This document shows, piece by piece, positions 1 to 10,131 of a DNA stretch of 64,000 bases; the first letter of the stretch is position 1; every line of letters starts with the position of its first letter. Location of the stretch: the NCBI RefSeq assembly GCF_027942865.1, contig NC_134524.1, positions 23,427,536 through 23,491,535 of the forward strand, read 5' to 3'. The stretch is from Odontesthes bonariensis. Taxonomy: Eukaryota > Chordata > Actinopteri > Atheriniformes > Atherinopsidae. A program made the translations under genes and the position numbers. Below the pieces are notes generated by a model. The model searched no databases. It worked only from the letters and a program-made list of their open reading frames with translations, and was not told where the DNA came from.

Positions 1-405
1 CAGCTTAATGTTAACCCGTTTTTAATTAGGTGGTATTATTCTTTTTTCTCAAATAGGCCACAACAGGTCAAGTTCAATTCTATCTGTCTGATATAACCTC
101 CTGCAGTATTGGCGCGCCCCAAGGTTGCGTCAGCTCACCATTTTTGTTTACGCTATACACTAACGACTGTGTCAGTTCTGGGCCAAATCAATACATTGTC
201 AAATTCTTAGATGGTACTGTTATTCTTAGCCTGCTCACTAAACATGATGATTTGAACATTCACCAAACAGCAATAGATACGTTTGTTAATTGGTGTGATT
301 AACACTTCTGACATATTAACTAAAAAAAAACCAGTAGAGATGGTGTTCGATCCTAAATCCCTCTGTGGCCAGGGTACAGTGGCTGTACATGGCCAGGCTA
401 TTGAC
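1..405 (+). pseudogene. Rex1/CR1-like LINE reverse transcriptase, middle part
   Basis: The conceptual translation from about 60 to 405 reads as a non-LTR reverse transcriptase palm. It contains GAPQGCVSSPFLFTLYTNDC and then KFLDGTVILSLL, where the catalytic F/YADD box has become FLDG, so an aspartate is lost. Stops near 300 break the frame. The same element resumes at 2572 after a DNA-transposon insertion: codons for AIDQ at its end join VNTFKYLGV on the other side. The 5' end lies before the window. The clade (Rex1/CR1) is inferred from the C-terminal motifs at 2572-3078 and is less certain than the LINE call itself. Confidence 0.8.
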
Positions 406-689
406 CAGGGGCCTCATGTACAAAGACTTCCTTGGATTTCCTCCTGAAACTTGGCGTACGCTCAAACCCAAATGCCCTCCAACGTCGGATGTATGAATCT
501 GTGCGCATGCATTAATCCAAGCACATTTCGTTTGTACATCCCAATCAACGTGGAATTGAGCGCACATGTCGGAGCACCCGACTCCTCCCTGTCCACGCCC
601 CTACTTAAATACGCAAATCATATTTAAATGAGCCCTGCACCTGCGATTCCCCTCTGTGTACGGTCAGAAAAAAAAAAAAAAAAAAAAGA

Positions 690-906
690 ATGAATAAGAC
701 GGGAAAAAAGAAGAACTTCACGGAAAGCGAGATGTCGGTGCTACTTTCTGAAGTGAAGGCCCAAAAAATGTGTTCTTTGACACGCTGTCCTCCGGCATAA
801 GTAACAAACGCAAGAGGAGTGGGTGGGAGAGCCTGTGCGAGGCTGTCAATGTTGTGGGGTCTGAGAAGCCTCACAAGCAGAGGTGAAGAAGAAGTGGTCC
901 AACATT
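690..906 (+). pseudogene. Myb/SANT-like exon of the Harbinger element
   Basis: From the ATG at 690 the translation gives a basic start, then NFTESEMSVLLSEVKAQK, and after a one-base shift FDTLSSGISNKRKRSGW and ESLCEAVNVVGSEKPHK, then KKKWSNI ahead of a GTAAGT donor at 907. This is the trihelix Myb/SANT-like fold of transposon-encoded DNA-binding proteins, with its conserved tryptophans. At least two frameshifts (near 770 and 880) prevent one reading frame. In intact elements this protein binds TIR DNA and helps the nuclease; this copy should be inactive. Confidence 0.78.
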
Positions 907-1930
907 GTAAGTGCCAGTATTAATATAAGACTAATGGTATCAGAAATGTGTGTTTCCACTAGGCGCCTCTAGGTGGCAGTAGTCATTTAGATTTGGTGAA
1001 TTACTGTGTGTTTGAAGGTCTTTAATAACAGGCACGTTCAGGAGACAAGATACGCGGTTTTCGGTCATGGAGCCTCACCTATTCTGACCGCAGTTTTAGG
1101 ACTTAAGAATAAGCAACATGAAGATAAGAAAATAGTTTTCAGTTTATAAGCATTTGGATCGTTTTGTTCAGTTTTGTTGTGCCTTCTTGAAGAAATAAAT
1201 CTTTTGGTTTGGAAACCTAAAACGCGAGTTTGGAATGTGACTCAACACCGACCGTGTGGATCTACAAACATTAAGGTGGATGTGAAGCGGAGACTGGCTG
1301 CCCACCGCTGCAGTGTGGCCAAAACAGGCGGGTGGGTGGGGGGGTGACCGACTCTGTTTGAACAGAGAGTCGGGGCAACAATGGGTGACACTGCTCTCTC
1401 TGGGGTGGTGGGAGCACATGTGGGTGACTCTGATTACCCCCAAGCTAAATACCGATGTTTTTGTGTAACTCACAACAACGTGTTCATACAGTAACGTGCA
1501 GAAGTGCGCCGGAGAAAAGGTGAGGCTGATTAAGACATTTCACACTTTACGCACGGGGTTATTAACATTTGCCCACAGAAACGATCAGGGGCTTGTTAGA
1601 AAGATCTTAAACTGAAGTTTAACCAGCAAAAAACAGCAAGAAACTAACTTTAACCACCGACTAATATATATAATATAATAATGATGCTGTGAAGACGGGA
1701 TAGAAACTGGGGGCGCACATACTCAATACGGGGAATAATATTAGGACAATTACAAGAATGAAGTTACTCACCAAGAAGCCAACCATCACACACAGTGCCA
1801 CCCTGTAAGTCTGTTCCCAACGATGCTGTTACTCAGAATGTATGAATCGTGCGTTGAACCAGGGCACCTCGCCACAATGTTGGTTAATTGCATTTACGCA
1901 TCACATATGATCTGATGAAAATATGTATGA

Positions 1931-2022
1931 GAATGCTCCGGTTGCTATAGGAACCCCAGTCTGCACATCACCTGTGGAATGCTCCGGTTGCTATAGGAAC
2001 CCCAGTGTGCACATCACCTGTG
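1931..2022. repeat. 46-bp tandem duplication inside the Harbinger element
   Basis: Two head-to-tail copies (1931-1976 and 1977-2022) begin GAATGCTCCGGTTGCTATAG and differ at one base (CAGTCTGC versus CAGTGTGC). The near identity suggests a recent slippage or duplication event. Confidence 0.9.
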
Positions 2023-2571
2023 GGCACAGGCAGCGCACGGCTCCTCGCTGTGTTGCGCTCCAACGCCGGCCGCAGCTCTGCGCACAGTTCTAGGAGGATT
2101 TCCCTCAAAACGGCTAATGAGTAATCAGTCGCCATCATGTGCCAGCTAATCCTCTGTTGTAGTGAACACACGCTCTCTTCGAATTGCACCATTTGCAAAG
2201 TCTTCTAATACTTTTAAAGCAGCCATTGTTTTTAATGGTATGCATTGCACCACTTTGCGCTGCTTTTATATCCACTCGTGTAAATGGAGACACATGGGTG
2301 TATTAATTGTTTATCAATCTCAAATGTGCACATCACTGCCTGAGGACAAATTGTTTTCACATTTATTTATTATAACAGTTTCCCAACATCACCTCTAAGT
2401 GTCGCCAAAGAATCAACAGCTGCAGAAACGTGCGTACGCCAGCCCTGAAGCTGCCGTGAGGCACCGCACATTTCCACGGTCTTTTCGTTCTTGATACATC
2501 TGAGCGTTGACGTGAAAAGGTGCGTACGCCACTATTTTGTGCGTACGCACGCTTTGTACATGAGGCCCCAG

Positions 2572-3078
2572 GTGAACACTTTTAAGTACCTGGGGGTGCA
2601 TATAGACAGCGATCTCAGCTGGCGTATCCAGGTGACCAATGTCTGTGCCAGAATACACCAGCGTCTACATTTTCTGCGCAGACTTAGAGTCTTTGGAGTA
2701 TGTAAAAACATCATGTTAATCTTCTACAGAGCCACGATAGAGTCTGTTCTCCGTTATGGGATTACCTGCTGGTTTGGCAATCTCACAGTAAAACACAGGG
2801 CAGAAATCTCAAGCCTCATTAAAACAGCAGGCAGGATTATGGGGGTGATGTCCCCCCTTAACCCACAGGAGCTCTTTGAGCAGGCCACTGTCAGTCAGGC
2901 GAATGTCATTGCATCAGATGGTGATCATGTACTAAATGGGGAATATATTCTTTTAAACTCTGGGAGGAGGTTTAGACTCCCTCTGTGTAAACACAATCGC
3001 TACAAACATTCCTTTATACCTCAGTCTATTAAGATACTGAATAAACTGGGATTGAGTGGGACAGGGGCAGTGGGTTAG
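2572..3078 (+). pseudogene. Rex1/CR1-like LINE, C-terminal part
   Basis: The open frame resumes exactly after the Harbinger insertion with VNTFKYLGVHIDSDLSW and continues through LHFLRRLRVFGVCKNIML, SWFGN-type text (CWFGNLTVKHRAEISSLIK) and SFIPQSIKILNKL to a stop near 3078. This is the thumb and C-terminal region of Rex1/CR1-like fish LINEs. This half is largely open, but the element is dead because the palm is mutated and interrupted. The 3' UTR follows to 3235. Confidence 0.82.
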
Positions 3079-3235
3079 GACATCCAATGTTTCTGAGCCT
3101 GTACTTTACATTTTATTGTTGTCTGTTTTGTCTGTTGGTGTTGTCCTCTTCTGTGTTTTATGGAGCTGTAACCTCCCTGTCTCCGAGACAAATTTCTCCT
3201 TTGTGGAGACTAATAAAGAAACCTAACCTAACCTA
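3079..3235 (+). repeat. LINE 3' UTR and CCTAA tail
   Basis: A pyrimidine-rich 3' UTR ends in AATAAAGAAACCTAACCTAACC. Short tandem-repeat tails are usual for CR1/Rex/L2-type LINEs. The homologous right arm (near 59103) lacks this LINE and runs straight into unique DNA, so 3235 is the 3' insertion boundary. Confidence 0.8.
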
Positions 3236-3634
3236 ATATTGGGACCCTTTCCTCAAACGGGATCATTGTCTTAATGTAGTAAAATGATTTAAGTTGATGG
3301 TGTTCCACTGACTCAGATGAGATTTATGGGATATTGCACACAGTGGGTGTCGGTCTACAGAGTTATTATTACAATTTTTTTCTGAATTTGATCAAAAAGC
3401 TACAAATATTTTGAACTGTGACCTTAGTGGGTCTTTAAAGAAGCATTTAAAGTTCACAGGGATTTGAATAAAAAGCACAGTAATGAGTTTAATGGAATGT
3501 GACTGGGTGGTTAAAAACTGTGCAGAAAAGTTATCAAGAGAAGAAGAAAAGTGGGTGTGGTTTAACACGCTGCACGCCATAGCTGGATCTTATCGTATGT
3601 GCTGACAGTTGCAGAGTCCATCAGTCGGACCAGA
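3236..3634 (+). other. Upstream flank of left zinc-finger gene, shared with right arm
   Basis: This interval matches the reverse complement of about 58761-59103 with only scattered differences; for example GATTTATGGGATATTGCACA occurs in both. It should hold the 5' UTR and promoter of the zinc-finger gene. I see no convincing TATA box or CpG-rich core. Its preservation in both arms supports an ancestral segmental duplication of the whole locus. Confidence 0.75.
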
Positions 3635-3793
3635 ATGGAGCAGAACCAGGACCTGAACCAGGACCAGATCCAGGAGCTGAAGCAGGAGCTGAAGCAGGAG
3701 CAGAACCAGGAGCAGAACCAGGAGCAGAACCAGGAGCAGAACCCCTCCACCAGTAACAGAGCCGGCTCATCCTCTGGGTCCACCGGGCCGCAG
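3635..3793 (+). CDS. C2H2 zinc-finger gene, left copy, exon 1 (Gln/Glu-rich)
   Basis: The ATG at 3635 follows an upstream frame that lacks its own ATG. The exon encodes 53 residues: about nine four-residue units of the QELK/QEQN type, then PSTSNRAGSSSGSTGPQ. The CAG codon at 3791-3793 is followed by a GTCAGT donor, leaving phase 0. Joined to the acceptor at 16002 it reads GPQ-KHRAQEG in frame with the zinc-finger exon, and the inverted copy at 58 kb has the same structure. Such short acidic/Gln-rich N-termini before C2H2 arrays occur in fish zinc-finger families. The repeat is probably helical; no KRAB or SCAN motif is visible. The join is inferred from phase and duplicated structure, without RNA evidence. 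Confidence 0.72.
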
Positions 3794-4028
3794 GTCAGTG
3801 TGGAGGAGGTTTTTATTTTATTTCTTATTTATTTGGTTAGGACTCTGCACATTAATCAACATATCAGCAAAGCATCCATGTAAATATGCCGGAGTTAGCA
3901 CAGTTGCTAAATTTAATCCGTTGTCCTCAAGCAGGTATCATAAAAACATACAGACAATACACCATGACAAAAAACTAAAGAACAAACAAACAGAAAATAT
4001 TTAGAAAGATTCACATCAAAGTTAAGAG
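3794..4028 (+). other. Start of zinc-finger intron shared with right arm
   Basis: The sequence after the donor matches the reverse complement of about 57947-58175. Similarity stops abruptly after AGTTAAGAGT at about 4028, where the two arms carry different inserted DNA. Confidence 0.75.
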
Positions 4029-4345
4029 TCAGTGGGGCGCTTCTTAGGACATCACCTGCTTCATCCTAGTTCTGTACGAACTTATTCGTTTCCTAAATTT
4101 TCTGTTTACTAAATTGTCTTCCCATGTGTCTCGGTACCTAACTTACCACACTTACTCTAGCACTTGTTATGCTCTTAGCTGTTTGGTTTTGGAAGGAAAT
4201 GCACTCATGATCTCTTGTGACCTGAAGTTCTTTTGCCTACCGGTGTTGAACACACTTATTGTAAGTCGCTTTGGATAAAAGCTTCTGCAAAATGACCGTA
4301 ATGTAGTGTAATGTAATTTAATGTAATGTAATGTAGTGAGCCAGC
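4029..4345 (+). repeat. LINE/SINE 3' end with GTAAGTCGCTTTGGATAAAAG core and ATGTA tail
   Basis: The segment ends with GTAAGTCGCTTTGGATAAAA, then TGCAAAATGACCGTAATG and repeated AATGTA units. This is a very common 3' end shared by teleost L2-type LINEs and tRNA-derived SINEs. No pol III A/B boxes are recognisable upstream, so it is probably a truncated LINE 3' end. Confidence 0.7.
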
Positions 4346-4886
4346 CATGGAGTAGGACATGATGCCCCCCCCCCACACACTTTTAATTGGAGTGTGAGTA
4401 CATGCTAATGCACATTTATATGGCAGTTATGGATACGTTATGTTTTGCTTTGTGTGTGCAGATATGTACTTAGACGGGTGGGGGTTAGGGTTGGGCGATG
4501 TCTTCTTTATTGGCAGACGACGATGTTTACAGTGAAAGATCGTGACGGATGATGATATCAGCGGCGGGGGAGGGGGGGGGGGATGATGGCTACGACTCAT
4601 GATCTAATAATAATAATACAATTATGATAAAATAATAATTATAAAACGGTAGTATATAAGCTACATGGTGATGATTCTACACAGACTTCCCAGGCTTTAG
4701 CTGTAAGGGGGGAAAAAACATCCTTCCATTGCGTTTGAATGGCCCGTGCCAGAATGTCACTATCCGGCTGTTCAGTTGCTCCGCTCGTTAACACAAACAG
4801 CTGATCGCATGGCCGCAACTCAGTGCATTTAGGCATTTGGAAAGTTTCTCAAACTATGGGAAGTAACCAGAGAAAGTAACCAGAGC
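4346..4886. other. Intronic interval without a recognised gene
   Basis: It contains short homopolymers (C near 4365, G near 4567-4581), a TAA-rich stretch near 4605-4640 and possible hAT coding remnants toward 4840, judged only by proximity to the hAT C-terminus that follows. Confidence 0.45.
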
Positions 4887-5060
4887 AGGTTTCCTTTGAT
4901 GGCAAAAATCGATAGAAAGCATCTCTGCATATGCGCTACCAACACGCCTTCGGAAAGAGTTTTCAGCACCGCGAGCAATGTGGTCACCCCAGTCCGCAAC
5001 TTATTAAAGCCAGACAAGGTCAATATGTTGTTTTTTTTGGCCAGAAACATTGACATGTAA
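4887..5060 (+). pseudogene. hAT transposase C-terminal dimerisation domain remnant
   Basis: The plus-frame translation reads RFPLMAKIDRKHLCICATN, then TPSERVFSTASNVVTP and RNLLKPDKVNMLFFLARN, ending at TAA 5058-5060. The SERVFS core and LKPDKVN motif are the hallmark C-terminal dimerisation region of hAT transposases, including ZBED-type host derivatives. The catalytic core and BED finger are not recognisable upstream, so this is a truncated element in the zinc-finger intron. Confidence 0.85.
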
Positions 5061-5102
5061 ATATGCTGGAATAGGCGGCACCCGTGTCGGCCCTCTTAAT
5101 CA

Positions 5103-5789
5103 ATGTTTGCAACCAATGTTGCAAATTATAGGCCAATCAGCATCCTCCCAACCATCTCTAAAGTTACTGAAAGGGTTGTATGTGACCAGTTAATAGCCTA
5201 CTTGGAAGGCCACTCCCTTCTGCACCCTATGCAGTTTGGATTTAGGAAAAATCACTCAACGGAAACGGCCCTTTGTTACTTTATAGAACAAATTAAATCT
5301 AAGCTTGATGGAGGTGGTGTAGTTGGTGCTGTCTTCCTGGATTTTAGGAAGGCATTTGACTCAGTAAATCACAATGTTTTGTTGTCTAAACTCTCACAGC
5401 TTGATTTCTCTACTGATGCTTTGTCATGGATGGAATCTTATTTAGTTTCAAGAAAGAAGTGTACAAGAATTATTGACACATGCTCCACCCTGTCTAATAG
5501 CACAACTGGAGTGCCCCAGGGATCGATTTTAGGACCAATTTTATTTAGTCTATATATTAATGATTTACCCTTGATTTGCCCAGACGTTAGGATGCAAATG
5601 TATGCAGATGATACAGTTCTTTATGTCCATGCCAAAACAAGACAACAAGCTGCGTTAAAACTTACATCAGCCCTAAACAAAGTGTCAGACTGGCTAACAT
5701 ACAACTGTCTTACTCTGAATGTTAGCAAGACAGTAACCATGTATTTCTCCATCAAGAGGTGTGATGTAAACCAGCAACCTGACATCTTG
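5103..5789 (+). pseudogene. L2/CR1-like LINE reverse transcriptase
   Basis: An open frame of about 230 residues starts inside the reverse transcriptase with NYRPISILPTISKVTERVV and continues through QFGFRKNHSTETAL, VFLDFRKAFDSVNH, GVPQGSILGPILFSLYINDL and the catalytic MYADDT box. The palm motifs look intact. The endonuclease is absent, so the copy is 5'-truncated. At 5790 a TTAA begins inserted DNA; part of the thumb is missing and the element resumes at 6878. Confidence 0.9.
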
Positions 5790-6870
5790 TTAAAGTGCTT
5801 ATGAAACGAATTTTAATTGTTGGAATTTCACAGTTTTTGCTGCTGATTCTAAAGGTTCCAAGCCTTGCGATTAAAATGAGATATTGTCTGGATAATAATT
5901 TATCCGGGAAGTCATTTTAAAACGGGCTCAAAAGGAGCCACATTTTGTCTTTTTGTGCGAATTCATTTTTTTATGCGTGACGTCATAGGGTTGACAGAAG
6001 TTCTGGTAGTCTAACTGTAATGGCGGCGTCTATGGCTAAGACATCAAAGCACGGCAGAAAATATTGTGTTGCTGGAGGAACAAATGGTGTTAGTTGCAAG
6101 CTTCACTGAAGGGATCTCTCTGCACATGTTTCCCAAACCAAAAACTACTGGAACTGAGGCTGACAAGGAGAAGGCAAAGACGAGAGCACGGTGGATACAG
6201 TTTGTACGGAGGCATCGTCGTGATTTTGAAGTGTCCTCAACATCCGTGTTGTGCTCCGTACATTTCCATCACAACGGTTTCACTAAAAATGTGGAGATCG
6301 CGGGAATGGTTGGGAATAGGAGACGTCTTTTAGCTGAAGCTGTTCCAACTATTGACATCGCTGGACCTGGTGTGCCGACGGAGACTGTCCCTGCTCGAAC
6401 TACTAGTGAGTCTGAAATTTCCAGATCGGACATTACTGGACTTGTTTTTTTTATATATAATAATGTTCGCTTACTGTTCGCTTCTGAGAGGCAAGTGTCG
6501 ACCGCTGCTATTGGCTGAGAGTGCGGTGGATCGTATCACTGCGTGCTGCCGCCTGCCAATAGCTGCACCTGAATTGCTGCTCGGAAGCAGGGGACTGCTC
6601 GCTTTGCTCTTCGGTCTACACACATATTCAGCTAGAATTGCTGTCTGGTCTCTCCGGTGATTGCGCCGGCTACGACATCCGAGGCTCCGTGGATCAGTCC
6701 TACCGATGGCTGCTGTCAGTCGTGCCGAGGCCGGGTGCCCACCTCCCTGCCGCCGACCCGTGAGGAACTTTATGCATATTAGACACCAGTTGCCACTTCC
6801 TGCGGCTAAACTGTTCTTACATTCAATGATTTTTTTCACATCTGTCATACTGTTCTACTAGTTGGTCACA
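5790..6870 (+). mobile_element. THAP-bearing DNA transposon fragment at a TTAA site (Kolobok-like?)
   Basis: The LINE is broken exactly at TTAA (5790-5793), after which comes AGTGCTTATGAAACG and a THAP-type exon. TTAA insertion plus THAP is characteristic of Kolobok elements. I could not find a matching right terminus before the LINE resumes near 6878, so either the right end is deleted or several insertions are fused here. LINE coding sequence is also missing, so simple excision would not restore it. Confidence 0.55.
6020..6400 (+). pseudogene. THAP zinc-finger domain, frameshifted
   Basis: The ATG at 6020 opens a basic start followed by KYCVAGGTNGVSCKLH and a stop at 6107-6109. One frame over, the domain continues as EGISLHMFPK, WIQFVRRHRRDF, SVLCSVHFHHNGF and RRRLLAEAVPTIDI. 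These are the paired cysteines, tryptophan, C-x2-H and following aromatic of the C2CH THAP fold, which binds transposon ends. A single frameshift near 6105 separates the first cysteines from the rest, so no functional finger is made from one frame. Confidence 0.82.
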
Positions 6871-6877
6871 GGCAGGT

Positions 6878-7297
6878 GTGACCACCATACAACCATTAGT
6901 CACTCTCTACAAAATGGCTCTTAAGGTTCTGGACAAAAAGCCAAGAAGGTATCATCACTGTATTATAATTTCAAAGTACAACTTACTGTCCTTTGATGGT
7001 TTTATCTGTTTTGCTGATATGTGTTTAATGTATAAAATTATTAATGATCTTGCACCACCACCTCTTAAGCAATGTATATCACTCTGCAGAGATAAATTAA
7101 GAGTCTCAAGGTCCTCTGTGAGAGATGATTGTTATGGGTGTTACAGGAAGACTTATTTTGGTCAATCAGCTTTCTCTGTTAGTGCAGTTAAAAAATGGAA
7201 TGTAATTCCAGTTCATATCAGGAACAGTACAAGTTTTAACCAATTTAAACGATCACTAAAGACATGGCTAAAGGCTGATCAAAGATGTGACCATTAA
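6878..7297 (+). pseudogene. L2/CR1-like LINE, C-terminal region
   Basis: An open frame includes MYKIINDLAPPPLKQ, FGQSAFSVSAVKKWNVIP and FNQFKRSLKTWL before a stop at 7295-7297. This tryptophan-containing C-terminus is typical of L2/CR1 LINEs. It is on the same strand as the reverse transcriptase at 5103-5789 and is the distal part of the same copy. Confidence 0.85.
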
Positions 7298-7616
7298 TCA
7301 ATGTGCTGTGTTGCAGTAAGCACTGCCATATGGTATGTGTATCATTTTGTGTGTGTATTGCTTGTTAAATGATAATGTGATTGTATATGGTTTTATGTTT
7401 TAGTATGATGTTGTTGCTGCTTCTAGTGTGTGCCTTGTAGTGGCAACAGTAGGGCATGTATTGTCTTATGTTTTTAACGTGTGTGTGTATGTGTGTGTGT
7501 TTTAGTTTTCTGCCCAGGGAACACAGATGTAAATTAGCTTTTTAGCTAACTCTGATACTAGAACTGTCTTGTACATGGCCCCTGTCAAATAAGCTAATAA
7601 ACTAAACTAAACTAAC
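7298..7616 (+). repeat. LINE 3' UTR with ACTAA tail
   Basis: A GT-rich 3' UTR ends in CTAATAAACTAAACTAAACTAA, a short tandem tail comparable to the CCTAA tail of the LINE at 3235. Confidence 0.75.
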
Positions 7617-8068
7617 CTTTTAAGTTATTACAGTTTGGTGCGTTTCGGTACAGACAAGTCATGCTTTACGTTTGTTTGTTTTTTTTATTTTTCTTGCGCC
7701 TATATTTTTATTATTCTTTCCTTTTGTGTTCTGCCACGATATCATAGGCCTATAGTGAAATGCATGACAAATTATTTTAGAGCTTTTGCAGTAAAAAAAA
7801 AAAAAAAAAAAAAAGGTAAATGCCATAGCCATTGTGTTTCGGTTTGAAAAAAGTGGGCGTGATGGTGGGTATAATATATGTATATGTATATATATGTATA
7901 TGTGTATATATGTATATCTATATATGTGTATATGTATGTATGTATGTATATATATGTATGTATGTATATGTGTATATATATGTATGTATGTATATATATG
8001 TGTATATATATATATTTTTAATTAACTAATATCCCTCTCTTTTATTTATTTATTTATCAAATATATAT
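7617..8068. repeat. Poly(A) and TA/TG-rich microsatellite stretch
   Basis: About 23 adenines lie at 7792-7814. A TATG/TATA-rich microsatellite runs from about 7870 to 8018, followed by TTTA repeats to 8056. Open frames across it (tyrosine/isoleucine/cysteine-rich) come from repeat composition only. No gene is visible. Confidence 0.85.
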
Positions 8069-8076
8069 ATTACTAG

Positions 8077-9048
8077 TAGTGATGGTCCGATCAGCATTTT
8101 TTTGGACCGATCACCAAAATCATGATCTGCCCGATTGCCGATCATGGAAGGAATCTGACATTTCCATGCCTTTCATCTAGCAGAGATTTACCATTTATAG
8201 AAATTAAACCGCCAGAGGTAGCTGGGGACATGTAGAACATGAATCTGGTGGAGTTTGCACAAAACAATTGTTTTTTTTGTTTTCTATTAATATTTTAATC
8301 TGCCCATATACACCATTCATTGGGTATGATTTCAGCATCAGATTATTAAACAATGATGCAGTGAAATGACTTGAAAATCACCACAGAGGTAGCTGGGGAC
8401 ATGTAGAACAAGAATCTGGTGGAGTCGGCAGAGAACATTTTGATTTGGTTCTAAATGAAGTTTTCAAATCTGACTATGCAGAAATGAGTTTGATTCTGAA
8501 TATGCTTCAACAATTTTGTTCTATCATTTTGTTTTAATCATTAAAAAGAATGTAGTAAAAAAAACAACCAAGTAATGACAGGTGTATGTATTCCAACAAA
8601 TGAAAAATCAACTTTGATATAGATTTCTGAGTTTACGGGGTGCGCTTGAATGCACCATAAATCCACTCACACGCTTTACCGTACAACGCGATGTAAATGG
8701 GCACTAGATTTTCAAGTGTAGCTAGCGCGACCGTGCCTCTCCAAAGCGCAGATGGCGTGACCGCAGTAAGTTTCACATCTTTCTGACACACTTTGAAGAA
8801 ATTCCAGACAGGAGAGGTCATGTTGTCGAGATGCACTGTAGAGGTTTTGCCTGTTCGGTTCTGTACACACGTCACGTACCATATTAGAAAGTGGTCGCTA
8901 GTAATTTAAGTCAAAAAAAAAAAAAAGCTAGTAATTTACGTCACGTGATCGGTTTTTTGATCTGCATATTTTTCCGATCGCCGATCAGGCAATTTTTGGG
9001 CATTATCGGCCGATCATGATCGGCAGCCGATCGATCGGAGCATCACTA
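8077..9048. mobile_element. Non-autonomous hAT element with 8-bp target duplication
   Basis: The termini are TAGTGATGGTCCGATC at 8077 and, on the opposite strand, TAGTGATGCTCCGATC ending at 9048 (15 of 16 match). They are flanked by perfect 8-bp duplications ATTACTAG at 8069-8076 and 9049-9056, the hAT signature length. Many CCGATC-type subterminal motifs cluster at both ends. No transposase frame was recognised in the 972 bp. Two imperfect internal copies of AGAGGTAGCTGGGGACATGT start near 8215 and 8385. Confidence 0.9.
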
Positions 9049-9056
9049 ATTACTAG

Positions 9057-9814
9057 CTATCATTCTCTCCGTTCATTCATGTGCAGTCCTTGCTTGCCCA
9101 ACTGGCACTACTGAACGTTATATGCCTCGATGCGCTTTTTATTTCTATTCCTGGACGGGAGGCTTAGCGGGAGCCGGCCCGCTGGACACTAAAAGTACGC
9201 TGTCTTGAAGTCTTGGGGTATATAGAATAGAATAGAAAAATACTTTATTTATATTTATGGTGTATCGTTCACTATCATTCCTAATGGCTGACACAAGTAA
9301 CTTAGGAGTGACTATGGGTTGCCTGGAGCCCGTTGCACAAAACTTGGATAAGGGATTATCCCGGGATAACTCGGGTATCCCGGCTTAATTTATCCGTGAT
9401 CCGGTTGCACAAAAGCGGGATAGGGGACAGTAGGATATGTAATGGTATAAGTTACCGTGGAGATTTATTCTGTGGAGCTAGCGTGCTCCAGACCAGGCTA
9501 AGTTCCAGGATCTATTTAATCTCATCCCTTATCTCAGTCAGCAGTCACCACAAACAGAAACCAATAGTTATTCCACTGCCCACTGCACATTGTTATCACA
9601 TATAACTAGACCCACTGTCATTATTTAAACGTTTGTGATCATTCATTTGAATCATTTTGGATAAATGATGATTTTAGATGATGTTGCAATCATTAGATCA
9701 TTTTCATTTCCCATAGACTATAAGATTATATATAAAATGACGGAATATTAGGGCCACAGAGGAAAAAAATAAAATCACAGACTTCGAGAATAAAGTCAGA
9801 GGAGGAGGGTTGAA
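9057..9814. other. Intronic interval with MITE-like fragment
   Basis: At 9224-9250 a TAGAATAGAATAG stretch followed by ACTTTATTTAT looks like a reversed LINE tail. From 9329 to about 9530 the sequence starts GGAGCCCGTTGCACAAAA and holds several inverted CCCGGGAT/ATCCCGG motifs, in the style of fish Harbinger-type MITEs, but no matching far terminus was found. No coding gene is supported. Confidence 0.4.
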
Positions 9815-9982
9815 ATGAGGACCGTGGAGCATTTTGTGGAATTGTACTTTAGTATAGGTTTCACAAACAAGGAGATACTTAATCTTTTGGCACATCAGCA
9901 TCACATTGTCATAAGTATCAGGACTCAGAAAAGAATATGCAAGAAAATGCATCTTTTCCGCAGAAAGAACAAGTCTCATAAA
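9815..9982 (+). pseudogene. Helix-turn-helix start of an integrase-like transposon protein
   Basis: The ATG at 9815 opens FVELYFSIGFTNKEILNLLA, then ISIRTQKRICKKMHLFRRKN. This arrangement resembles the N-terminal DNA-binding segment of vertebrate transposon proteins carrying a retroviral-type integrase core. The frame loses that character after about 9982 and stops at 10012; no D,D,E catalytic region follows. The family assignment is inferred from motif memory. Confidence 0.5.
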
Positions 9983-10131
9983 TGTATGACTTTTTTTTCT
10001 TCCTCAGTGTGACCCTAATACTTTGTCGTATAAACTAAAAATCCCATATAAATATAATACACATCAAAGTGTAACATTATGTTCCTTTATTGAATGAGGA
10101 AAATATGGATTAGATCAGTAAGGTTTACATC

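Larger units (their letters stand above)
409..2568 (+). mobile_element. PIF/Harbinger-like DNA transposon with TIRs and CAG target duplication
   Basis: Perfect 17-bp terminal inverted repeats, GGGCCTCATGTACAAAG at 409 and its complement ending at 2568, are flanked by direct CAG copies at 406-408 and 2569-2571. Removing the 2160 bp plus one CAG restores a continuous LINE reading frame, so both boundaries and the 3-bp duplication are secure. Subterminal GTGCGTACGC-type motifs occur near both ends. A Myb/SANT-like exon lies at 690-906, the accessory DNA-binding protein typical of Harbinger elements. No intact DDE nuclease was seen, so the copy is non-autonomous or decayed. Confidence 0.88.

Noticed and set aside
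3215..3235. CCTAACCTAACC as interstitial telomere repeat
   Set aside because: The unit is five bases (CCTAA), not CCCTAA, and it sits at the exact 3' end of a LINE, so it is a LINE tail.
4029..4345. tRNA-derived SINE with pol III promoter
   Set aside because: The 3' core fits, but no A or B box or tRNA-like head could be read upstream.
7832..8029. Tyr/Cys/Ile-rich plus-strand open frames
   Set aside because: They arise from the TATG/TATA microsatellite and have no conserved content.
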